Assembly (NCBI GenBank): GCA_013824385.1
Contig: PNNU01000085.1
Coordinates: 1-10,020 of the forward strand
Length of the DNA stretch: 10,020 bases
Source of the DNA: Anaerolinea sp.
GTDB lineage: Bacteria > Chloroflexota > Anaerolineae > Anaerolineales > Anaerolineaceae
Reading direction: 5' to 3'
Part shown: positions 1 through 6,902 of the stretch, in pieces
Numbering within the stretch: position 1 is the stretch's first letter
How the letters are laid out: each line of letters starts with the position of its first letter
Translations under genes and position numbers: made by a program
Notes under the pieces: generated by a model
Database searches by the model: none
What the model was told of the DNA's origin: nothing
Seen by the model: the letters and a program-made list of their open reading frames with translations, nothing else

Positions 1-89
1 CTACCAATGGCAGGTAATACCGAAAAATGCTAGATTTATTGGACTAAATCACAAGATATAAATTAATTATAGACCACATTGAATATTAT

Positions 90-932
90 TTATGGCTTGG
101 GCGTCAAACTCGGTGTCAGTGTCACCTGAGGTACATCCAGGGTGGCGGTCACTGAGACAGACGGGTCTAGCGTGGGTTCACTGCCGAAAATAGTGAACCT
201 GCCGGAGGTCTTCCAGGTTTGACCGACGAATATCTGTACTTCGTAGTCACCGGGCTGCCACATATCAGGGGTGATTTTCTGATTACACCAATCCGAATAG
301 CCTGCCCCGCCGGTCGAAAACTTCCAGATCTGTGTCTCGGCGCATAAATACTTGCCTTCATAGAGCCAGACAGCCGTCCAATGCACTCCTGCGGTCATTC
401 TGTCAAAGGTATAGCCGGCATAGAGTTGGGTGATAGGCAGATTAAACGTATCAGTGGTATTGATCACCAGACCGTCTTTATCCACTTCAGTCGAAAATTG
501 GATGGGGCTGAAAATCGCTGCGCCATCTTCTCCAACGGGGGTAAGAATGGTGGCCATCACTTCGGTTGGCAGTGAAGGCGTATAAGTATGCTCCAGGGTT
601 GGCGTGATGGATGGCGTGAGTGAATTATGCAGTGTCAGGGTAATGGTCGGCGTGGTGGTAATCGTGGGTGTGCGGGTAATGGTCGGTGAAGGCGGAAAAT
701 AATGGTAAGCCACGGGTTCACCAAAACGATAGAACACGAATCCGATGCCCACCATTAGAAAAGCAAAGAAGATCAAACGCCAACCGTACTCGATTAAATC
801 CTGACGTTTGCGGTAAAACTTTAGATGTCTGGCAGCACTGAGTGACTTGAAGGCCATGATCAAACTTGTAATCACGCCAATACCCAACAAGACCAGAATC
901 ACCTTGAATGTTGTATCAATATCGATGTTCAT
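90..932 (-). CDS. Two-pass membrane protein with Thr/Pro stalk and exported C-terminal domain, function unknown
   Basis: 280 aa; no family recognised. Visible layout: a hydrophobic helix at about residues 11-28, a basic loop (29-52) that should be cytoplasmic, a second helix at about 53-69, a Thr/Pro-rich stretch at 80-123 built from PTIT-like units, a compact domain at about 136-249, and a second short Thr/Pro tail (251-280). By the positive-inside rule both ends should lie outside the membrane. The C-terminal domain is rich in Trp, Tyr and Gly, has two Cys (197 and 216) that could form a disulphide, and carries the stretch PGDYEVQIFVG (227-237), which suggests a beta-sandwich fold. Such Thr/Pro linkers are common in Anaerolineae exported proteins. 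It is the last gene of the minus-strand train, 53 nt after the FemAB gene; a GGA about 8 nt before the ATG may be the ribosome binding site. A role at the cell surface is inferred only. Confidence 0.85.
   Translation of the reverse strand: MNIDIDTTFKVILVLLGIGVITSLIMAFKSLSAARHLKFYRKRQDLIEYGWRLIFFAFLMVGIGFVFYRFGEPVAYHYFPPSPTITRTPTITTTPTITLTLHNSLTPSITPTLEHTYTPSLPTEVMATILTPVGEDGAAIFSPIQFSTEVDKDGLVINTTDTFNLPITQLYAGYTFDRMTAGVHWTAVWLYEGKYLCAETQIWKFSTGGAGYSDWCNQKITPDMWQPGDYEVQIFVGQTWKTSGRFTIFGSEPTLDPSVSVTATLDVPQVTLTPSLTPKP
640..693 (-). repeat. Three imperfect 18-nt tandem units coding for PTIT repeats
   Basis: Units at 640-657, 658-675 and 676-693 each begin GTAAT on the plus strand and differ at a few positions. 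Read on the minus strand each codes for a six-residue unit ending PTIT, within the Thr/Pro stalk of the membrane protein. The unit length is a multiple of three, so gain or loss of copies would change stalk length without breaking the frame. Confidence 0.7.
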
Positions 933-985
933 GATCGGATTTCCATATCATCCTATAGGCTTCGCCAGCGCTAATCATACTACAC

Positions 986-2080
986 TCAACGAACTTCCTG
1001 CTGCAGCTTGCCACGACGAAGCAAACGGGTGAAATCAAGAAACCGCGGAAGCACCTGATGATAGATAAAATAAAGAACCGGTTTAACCGGATAGTCCCAC
1101 GCTCCGGCAGTGCGCACCACAGTTGCCCCGAGGCCATCTTTGAAGCGGAAGACACCAAACATTGGGTCGGATTCGTCAAACACATCGGGCGCGCCCCATA
1201 AATCGTATGTCTCGCATCCCTTGCTTTTGGCCAAACGCATTGCTTCCCATTGGAGCAGATTGTTGGGCATTTTTTCGCGATGCAGTGGGCTAGACATGCC
1301 GTACAAGTACCAGGCACGCTTGCCAAAATTAAAAAGCATCACTCCTGCAACCAACTGCCCTTCAACCTCAGCGATCAAAGCCTCGGCCATGCCGGCGTTG
1401 ATAAAACGTTGCCAGACGCCCAGGTAATAGGCTTCTTCACGGATGATGAAATGATCCCGGGAAGCAGTTTGGGCATACAAATGATAGAGTGCGGGTAGTT
1501 CTTGGTCAGTTGCGGTGCGGATGGTGACTCCGCTGCGCTGGGCGAGACGCAGGTTGTAACGCGCCTTCTGCTTCATGAGTTTGAGCCAATCTTCTTCCGT
1601 GCCGCTCAGGTCAAGAATGGCGGTATTCCTAAACTGAATTTGTTCAACAGAGTATTTCCATTTTCGTCTGGTTAATTCTTCAGTGAAGACCTTGCCAAGC
1701 AGAAATTCTTCGGCTTTTTCATCCCCCGGGATGCCCCTGCCCAATTCCACATCCGGATCCATTTTCAAAAATATCAATCCTTTTTCACGGGCAAACTGTT
1801 CAATCCCGGAGAACACCCTCTGCCTCAAGTCTTTGTCCTTCCAATCCAACATCGGTCCGCGAGGAATATAACCGATCGACATTTTTGGGCCGAACCCCAA
1901 TGGGCGCAGTGAACGCACCAAAATATTGGCTGCCGCGGCAACATCACCACTTTCATTTTTCCAAGTAAAGGGATATGAATGCCACCCCACTTCGCTCTTT
2001 ACCTCAGCCCACTCCGAAGTTTGCAGCACATGGCTGTTGGGCAAGCCAACGACGGTTTCATTCCAGTTTTGTTCAGTCAT
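986..2080 (-). CDS. FemAB-family aminoacyltransferase (peptidoglycan bridge type), copy B
   Basis: 364 aa, the usual FemA/FemB/FemX size without the long coiled-coil arm of staphylococcal FemA. The family uses aminoacyl-tRNA to add amino acids to lipid II or a related acceptor at the cytoplasmic face. The two GNAT-like halves are recognisable: the N-terminal SHVLQTSEWAEVK (16-28), the pocket segment IGYIPRGP (69-76), the central KARYNLRLAQRSGV (172-185), and the C-terminal WYLYG (257-261), LLQWEAM (275-281), YDLWG (292-296) and GVFRFKDGLG (309-318). It is clearly paralogous to the gene at 2591-3586 but has an extra charged insert at about 111-140. The start overlaps the end of the Nudix gene by 8 nt, so translation is probably coupled; a GGACG lies just upstream. 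The amino acid added and the acceptor cannot be read from the sequence. A role in modifying another envelope glycan is an alternative. Confidence 0.9.
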   Translation of the reverse strand: MTEQNWNETVVGLPNSHVLQTSEWAEVKSEVGWHSYPFTWKNESGDVAAAANILVRSLRPLGFGPKMSIGYIPRGPMLDWKDKDLRQRVFSGIEQFAREKGLIFLKMDPDVELGRGIPGDEKAEEFLLGKVFTEELTRRKWKYSVEQIQFRNTAILDLSGTEEDWLKLMKQKARYNLRLAQRSGVTIRTATDQELPALYHLYAQTASRDHFIIREEAYYLGVWQRFINAGMAEALIAEVEGQLVAGVMLFNFGKRAWYLYGMSSPLHREKMPNNLLQWEAMRLAKSKGCETYDLWGAPDVFDESDPMFGVFRFKDGLGATVVRTAGAWDYPVKPVLYFIYHQVLPRFLDFTRLLRRGKLQQEVR

Positions 2081-2594
2081 GATTGTCGTCCATCAAAATA
2101 CCTTTGGTCTTCAACCAATCACTAATTTGATGTTTACCACATTTTCCAGTAAATTCTAATCCGTCGATTTCTCTCGGAGACAAGAAAGCTATTTGTACGG
2201 TTTCATCGCTTACTTGCATTTTGCCGCCAACAATTTCGGCTTCGTACAAAAATAATATCCCATTGCCGCGCGGATCATCGTTGTAAGTGTAAACCCCTGC
2301 CAGACTGAGAGTTTTAACACGCAATCCCGTTTCTTCAAAGGCTTCACGAACTGCTGCTTGTTCTGGTTCTTCGTTAATTTCCAAAAAGCCAGCAGGCATG
2401 TACCACTTATCTTTCCAGGGTTCAATCCCACGTTGGACTAATAACAAGCAGCCATCTTTTTCTATGCGCACACCAGCGCTCACTTTATATTGTTTGTAGT
2501 GAATCCATCCACAACTGGGACAGACTTCTCGATCTCTATCCTCAATCTTCTTCGTTTCAAGTTTTGTGCCGCACATCAGGCAATAATGATTCAT
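2073..2594 (-). CDS. Nudix hydrolase with N-terminal zinc ribbon
   Basis: 173 aa. A four-Cys zinc ribbon (C5, C8, C25, C28) precedes a Nudix fold. The Nudix box at 69-91 fits the consensus G-x5-E-x7-RE-x2-EE-x-GL exactly (G69, E75, R83, E84, E87, E88, G90, L91), so metal-dependent pyrophosphohydrolase activity is expected. Substrates of zinc-ribbon Nudix proteins range over NADH, ADP-ribose, nucleotide sugars and others, and cannot be fixed here. The start is chosen at 2594 because a GGGGAAG lies about 8-10 nt upstream and the ATG overlaps the TGA of the upstream FemAB gene as ATGA, a classic coupling junction. The frame stays open for 46 more codons upstream, but those lie inside the FemAB gene. 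Its downstream end overlaps the next FemAB gene by 8 nt. A role in trimming nucleotide-sugar or other nucleotide pools for envelope synthesis is inference from context. Confidence 0.92.
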   Translation of the reverse strand: MNHYCLMCGTKLETKKIEDRDREVCPSCGWIHYKQYKVSAGVRIEKDGCLLLVQRGIEPWKDKWYMPAGFLEINEEPEQAAVREAFEETGLRVKTLSLAGVYTYNDDPRGNGILFLYEAEIVGGKMQVSDETVQIAFLSPREIDGLEFTGKCGKHQISDWLKTKGILMDDNHD

Positions 2595-3586
2595 CCTGCT
2601 TCTTCCCCGCCGCGCAATTTCATAATCTGACGATAAATCTTGTAGATCCCTGGATAGTAAGTGCGGTCCCAGGCGCCCACGCTGCGGAACACTTTGCCGC
2701 CAAATCCGCGTTTGAAACGATACACACCCCACAAACCATCGTGGCTGTGCTTTTTTGAAAACTCTTCTTCCAACACTTCTTCATCAACATCCGGGATGCC
2801 CCAGAGATCATAAAATTTGCAATTCATCTTTCTGGCCCATTTCATGGCTTCCCATTGAAGTAAATAAGTGGGCATGCGATTGCGTTCTTCATCGCTTGAA
2901 GCGCCGTACATATACCAGGCCATATCACCTAAAGCAAAAACAATCAGCCCTGCAACAGGTCGGTCTTCGTAATAGGCGATTAATAAGTCGGCGTGGCCGG
3001 CAGGTTTAAAAAGTTCAAGCGCTTTCTTGTAGTATTCCAGAGAGTGAACTCCGAAACCATCGCGTTTGCCGGTGACTTCACTCATTTGGTGATAAACCTG
3101 AATATCATCCGTAACCCTGACTTTAATCCCTTTTTTTTCTGCCAGGTGAATGTTATAGCGCGTTTTTTGTTTCATGCGGTCAAGGATTTCTTCTTCTGTG
3201 CCATTTATCGAGATCACCACTGTCCGCTGTGGTTGAACCGACTTGGTTTTTACCCAACCTGGCTGCTCAACAATTGAAAGTGCCTGCTCTGGTTCCCAAA
3301 TATCAGGTTCCACTTTGAGGAAGATAGCCCGATTTTCACGGCAAACTTCATCCAACTCTGTGAAAAGGCCGCAACCTTGCCCAATGGGTCCTTTGGGGAT
3401 GTATCCTACCGTAAACCCACCAGGCAGCTTGCGAAACAAGACCTGGGCACCGCATTCTTCGTTTATTATGCGGACAGCTTTCCAGCCAAACGAAGATTTC
3501 AATTCACCCCAGGCACCTGATTGCAAGATGTGCGCATTGGGATGATTGGCAACAAATTCATTCCACTCTTTTAAGGTTGCTTTCAT
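2591..3586 (-). CDS. FemAB-family aminoacyltransferase (peptidoglycan bridge type), copy A
   Basis: 331 aa, predicted to transfer amino acids from tRNA to lipid II or another envelope acceptor in the cytoplasm. Family landmarks: NAHILQSGAWGELK (17-30), VGYIPKGPIG (60-69), KTRYNIHLAEKKGI (141-154), WYMYGASS (224-231), LLQWEAMKWA (242-251), YDLWGIPDV (259-267) and GVYRFKRGFGG (287-297). These match copy B in order and spacing, apart from a shorter segment near residues 95-112. The ATG comes 2 nt after the stop of the dehydratase gene and has no strong Shine-Dalgarno of its own, so re-initiation by the ribosome from upstream is likely. Its TGA overlaps the ATG of the Nudix gene. Two FemAB copies recall FemA/FemB and MurM/MurN pairs, where each enzyme adds a different residue; whether that holds here is inference. 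Confidence 0.91.
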   Translation of the reverse strand: MKATLKEWNEFVANHPNAHILQSGAWGELKSSFGWKAVRIINEECGAQVLFRKLPGGFTVGYIPKGPIGQGCGLFTELDEVCRENRAIFLKVEPDIWEPEQALSIVEQPGWVKTKSVQPQRTVVISINGTEEEILDRMKQKTRYNIHLAEKKGIKVRVTDDIQVYHQMSEVTGKRDGFGVHSLEYYKKALELFKPAGHADLLIAYYEDRPVAGLIVFALGDMAWYMYGASSDEERNRMPTYLLQWEAMKWARKMNCKFYDLWGIPDVDEEVLEEEFSKKHSHDGLWGVYRFKRGFGGKVFRSVGAWDRTYYPGIYKIYRQIMKLRGGEEAG

Positions 3587-3588
3587 AA

Positions 3589-5481
3589 TCAGTCGATGGA
3601 AATAAGATCAGGCGGCGGAGTGGCTGCCAATTCCGAACCTGGAATGTTGGCGTCAGTGAATTTGACAATTTCTACAGCATCACCTTGGTCAGCAAGTGCC
3701 AACAATTGATCAATGCGTTCGCCAAGGATTTCACCCATGAGATTATTGGGATCATCGTATTGATAAATATCAGGGTGTTGTGTGGGCATAAACCTGTTAC
3801 CCTCTTCCCACAAATCCTCACTTAACTTCTCTCCCGGCCTGATGCCGGTAAACGCAATTTCTATATCTTTGCCTGGTTCCAAACCTGAAAGTCGGATCAA
3901 GTCTTCTGCCAGATCCAAAATTTTAACCTGCTGCCCCATGTTCAATACATACATCTCACCACCCTTACTCATCCCGGCTGCCTGCAGCACAAGATAAACC
4001 GCTTCAGGGATGGTCATGAAGTAACGTTTCATATCAGGATGGGTAATGGTTACCGGTCCGCCGCGTGCAATCTGGTGTTTGAAAAGCGGTACCACACTAC
4101 CCCGGCTGCCCAAGACATTGCCGAAGCGCACCACACTGTAAGCGTTGCCGGTGCGTTTGGCGGCATCCAATACGATCATTTCAGAGAAGCGTTTTGTCGC
4201 CCCCATGATGTTAACCGGTTTTATAGCTTTGTCAGTAGAGATCATGACCAGGTGGTTAACGTCATTTTTCACACAGGCATTGACCACATTGCGGGTTCCA
4301 CGGACGTTGTTATCTACCGCCTCATCAATGTTCATTTCCATCAAGGGCACATGTTTGTGTGCAGCGGCATGAAAGACCACATCGGGTTTATGTTTTGAGA
4401 AAACATTGTCCAACCGATCACCGTCTCTGACATCCACGATCACCGGAAATATCGGCAAGGATGGATGAAGTTCCTGGATTTCAAGGAGCGTTTCAAATAT
4501 ACTGTTTTCGCCATGACCGAGCAAGATCAGGCCGGATGGATTCCAGCGGGAGATTTGCCGGCACAGTTCGCGTCCGATTGAGCCACCCGCCCCGGTGACA
4601 ACCACAGTCTTGCCGCTTAGAGTGAAGCCTACCAGCTCTTCTTTCATGTGAGATGGCTGCCGCCTCAGCAAGTCGGTAATATCCACTTCACGCAAGCGGC
4701 TGATGTTTACTTTGCCACCAATTAATTCATAAATCCCGGGCATGGTGCGAAATGGAATGCCCTTCAAGCGGCAGATATCTGCCACCATGCGGATGGTCTT
4801 GCCACCCGCACTTGGGATGGCAATGATCACCTCATCAATTCGCTTTTGCTCAAGTACTTTGCCCATGTCAGTGACATTACCAATGACTGGAATGCCGTGG
4901 ATCTGCTGGCGTTGTTTTCCAGGATTGTCGTCCAGGAAGCCAACCGGGTTTAAGTTAAGTTCTGTATTTTTCTGCAATTCGCGTACAACCAACGCGCCGG
5001 CGTCCCCTGCCCCTACAATGAGTGCACGTTTTGCCTGGTGGCTTTTTCCATTACTAGAGGAAGCAGTCATGCTTTCAGCCATAAACCGTAACATGAACCT
5101 GACCCCGCCCACGAGCACCATCGAGAGCAGCCAGTCAATGATCAAAACAGATCTTGGAAAGCCGTTAAATACTTTCAAAGTCGAAATAAAGATCATCACA
5201 CCTGTAACCAACACCGATGCTGTAGTAACCGCACCGACGATCAATCTCAATTCCTTAATACTTGCATAAACCCACATGCGGCGGTACATACCAAAGGCGT
5301 AATATACAATGGTTTTGAGTACCAACGAAACAGCGATCATCCAGTAAGCAGATTCCAGGTAGAAATAGAACAGCGCCCCCATTTCAAGGCGTAATGCATA
5401 CGCGCCAAGAACAGAAAAAACCATCAGTACCAGGTCAAATATTAATACATAACGATTACGTATGTTTGGTTTAGATTTCAT
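3589..5481 (-). CDS. Membrane-bound FlaA1/CapD/PglF-type nucleotide-sugar 4,6-dehydratase
   Basis: 630 aa. About four N-terminal membrane helices (12-29, 46-63, 82-100, 112-128) are followed by a CoA-binding-like Rossmann domain with G157-A-G-D-A-G162, then a C-terminal short-chain dehydrogenase-type domain from about 285 with the NAD-binding GAGGSIG (297-303). The active-site set is that of the inverting UDP-GlcNAc 4,6-dehydratase group: T416, D417 and K418, with Met426 in place of the usual catalytic Tyr, four residues before K430. The expected reaction converts a UDP-N-acetylhexosamine to a 4-keto-6-deoxy sugar, a precursor of aminodideoxy sugars, at the inner face of the membrane. The start overlaps the TAA of the sugar transferase gene by one base (TAATG), preceded by AGAGGT, so the two are coupled. 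No aminotransferase for the keto product lies in the window. The exact sugar is not certain. Confidence 0.93.
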   Translation of the reverse strand: MKSKPNIRNRYVLIFDLVLMVFSVLGAYALRLEMGALFYFYLESAYWMIAVSLVLKTIVYYAFGMYRRMWVYASIKELRLIVGAVTTASVLVTGVMIFISTLKVFNGFPRSVLIIDWLLSMVLVGGVRFMLRFMAESMTASSSNGKSHQAKRALIVGAGDAGALVVRELQKNTELNLNPVGFLDDNPGKQRQQIHGIPVIGNVTDMGKVLEQKRIDEVIIAIPSAGGKTIRMVADICRLKGIPFRTMPGIYELIGGKVNISRLREVDITDLLRRQPSHMKEELVGFTLSGKTVVVTGAGGSIGRELCRQISRWNPSGLILLGHGENSIFETLLEIQELHPSLPIFPVIVDVRDGDRLDNVFSKHKPDVVFHAAAHKHVPLMEMNIDEAVDNNVRGTRNVVNACVKNDVNHLVMISTDKAIKPVNIMGATKRFSEMIVLDAAKRTGNAYSVVRFGNVLGSRGSVVPLFKHQIARGGPVTITHPDMKRYFMTIPEAVYLVLQAAGMSKGGEMYVLNMGQQVKILDLAEDLIRLSGLEPGKDIEIAFTGIRPGEKLSEDLWEEGNRFMPTQHPDIYQYDDPNNLMGEILGERIDQLLALADQGDAVEIVKFTDANIPGSELAATPPPDLISID

Positions 5482-6896
5482 TACAGACCTCTGAATCCCA
5501 GGACGGCACCGATTGTCCGGATGGCGATATTCATGTCCAGAAGCAGGTTCCTGTGTTTGATATAGTAAAGATCATATTCCAGTTTGACAGCGGTGTCTTC
5601 AACCGTTGAAGCATAGCGCTGGTTCACTTGCGCCCAACCCGTCAATCCCGGTTTGACGTATAACCTGGCGCGATAAAAAGGGATTTGTTCTTGAAACTGG
5701 TTCACCAATTCGATCTGTTCGGCCCGTGGACCAATCAAACTATTTTCACCTTTAAGAATATTGATCACCTGGGGCAATTCATCCACATGGCTGCGGCGCA
5801 GGAATTTTCCTAGTCGGGTGATGCGTTGATCACCTGTGGTCGTCATGCGCGCCACGCCATCGCTTTCGGCATCCTTACGCATAGTGCGGAATTTATATAT
5901 CTTATATGGTTTTCCATTTTTACCGACACGCATTTGACTGTAAAAAATTGGAAATCCATCATCCAGTAAAATGCTAAGGGCTACAAATGGGTATAAAACC
6001 ACGAGGAATATCAATCCAACAAGGCCGCTAATAATATCTAATAATCGTTTGATGATTTCAAATAAACCCGAGGTTTGTGCCTGATCAATAAAGGAACGAA
6101 GAATCCAATCAGATTGCAGCAAGAAAATAGGCACCCTGCCAAAGACCTCTTCATAAATGGTTGGCATTGAAATGAGATCAGTGCCCTCTTCTTGAGCAAG
6201 TAAAACCGCTCGAAATAGATCCGGGTTCAATTCACCAGAAATGGCAAAAATCATATCCGTTATCTTTTCTTTTTCAATACACTCAATCAAAGAATTGGTA
6301 GTACCGATGACAGGAACATCTTCTATAAGCCTGCCTTGCTTTTGCGGATCATCATCAATGTAGCCGATCAACTCAAATGGCTGAGGCTTAATTCTCTTAA
6401 CCATACCCACCATCGTGGAACCTGCCCGACCTGCGCCAATTACCAGAACCCTGCGATTAAAAACCGGAGCAGTGAAAATGGCAATGTATACGAACCGCCA
6501 GATAATGGTGAGCAACGTGACCGAAACGAGGAAAACAGCCACACCACGTCTTGGAAGCGAATTGGTTTGTGAAAGGAAAAAGATTAAAAGATAAATGATG
6601 ACACTGAAACCAAACGCCGTCCCCACACCCCGTAGGACGTCGCTGTGGCGGTTCGCTTTACGTGTATCGTAGAGTTCAATCAACATCACGGACCAAATAA
6701 TAGGCAGCAGATAGAACCAGAATGGCGCCCGTTGGTTAAGAAAACTCCACGAGAAATCGAGCCAGTCTTTTTGAGCCCAAAAATATAAAGATATAAAAAC
6801 CGAAAGACTCGAGATAATAAGGTCGCCAAGCAATAAAATGAATTGCCTTTCACCCCCACGAATTCTGAGTTTTCCGGTTGATTGTTTACGCTCCAT
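5481..6896 (-). CDS. Polyprenyl-phosphate sugar-1-phosphate transferase (WbaP/WcaJ-like)
   Basis: 471 aa, full length for the long form of this family. About four membrane helices at the N-terminus (18-40, 58-75, 93-109, 118-140), a Rossmann-like domain with G154-A-G-R-A-G159, a membrane-inserted helix at about 286-312, and the C-terminal bacterial sugar transferase domain. Landmarks there are KRLLD (283-287), FRTM (336-339), the catalytic D372-E373 pair in DELPQ, GPRAE (389-393) and KPGLTGWAQVN (415-425). It transfers a sugar-1-phosphate from a nucleotide sugar to undecaprenyl phosphate, the first membrane step of exopolysaccharide, O-antigen or glycoprotein glycan synthesis. The motif is usually GPRPE; here the fourth residue is Ala392. 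It starts 6 nt after the GT2 gene, with AAGGA about 12 nt before the ATG. Which sugar is loaded is unknown. Confidence 0.94.
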   Translation of the reverse strand: MERKQSTGKLRIRGGERQFILLLGDLIISSLSVFISLYFWAQKDWLDFSWSFLNQRAPFWFYLLPIIWSVMLIELYDTRKANRHSDVLRGVGTAFGFSVIIYLLIFFLSQTNSLPRRGVAVFLVSVTLLTIIWRFVYIAIFTAPVFNRRVLVIGAGRAGSTMVGMVKRIKPQPFELIGYIDDDPQKQGRLIEDVPVIGTTNSLIECIEKEKITDMIFAISGELNPDLFRAVLLAQEEGTDLISMPTIYEEVFGRVPIFLLQSDWILRSFIDQAQTSGLFEIIKRLLDIISGLVGLIFLVVLYPFVALSILLDDGFPIFYSQMRVGKNGKPYKIYKFRTMRKDAESDGVARMTTTGDQRITRLGKFLRRSHVDELPQVINILKGENSLIGPRAEQIELVNQFQEQIPFYRARLYVKPGLTGWAQVNQRYASTVEDTAVKLEYDLYYIKHRNLLLDMNIAIRTIGAVLGFRGL

Positions 6897-6902
6897 GCGA
6901 AT

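Noticed and set aside
33..50. GATTTA/TAAATC inverted repeat as terminator of the minus-strand operon
   Set aside because: Only 6 pairs, almost all A-T, and no T-run; too weak to call. No convincing terminator was found in 1-89.
2..61. Possible 3' end of a plus-strand gene entering from the left (19 codons, then TAA)
   Set aside because: A stop-free run of this length is easily due to chance and the residues match nothing I recognise. The sequence beyond position 1 would decide.
916..1326. 136-codon open frame on the minus strand
   Set aside because: It overlaps the FemAB copy B gene in another frame and crosses into the next gene; no plausible protein.
2595..2732. In-frame upstream extension of the Nudix gene by 46 codons
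   Set aside because: It lies wholly inside the FemAB gene in another frame, has no family similarity, and the ATG at 2594 has a good ribosome binding site and a coupling overlap.
4039..4398. 119-codon open frame on the plus strand
   Set aside because: It is a shadow of the dehydratase catalytic domain on the opposite strand, where the motifs are clear.
4742..5269. 175-codon open frame on the plus strand
   Set aside because: It is antisense to the strongly supported dehydratase gene, and its translation shows no recognisable domain.
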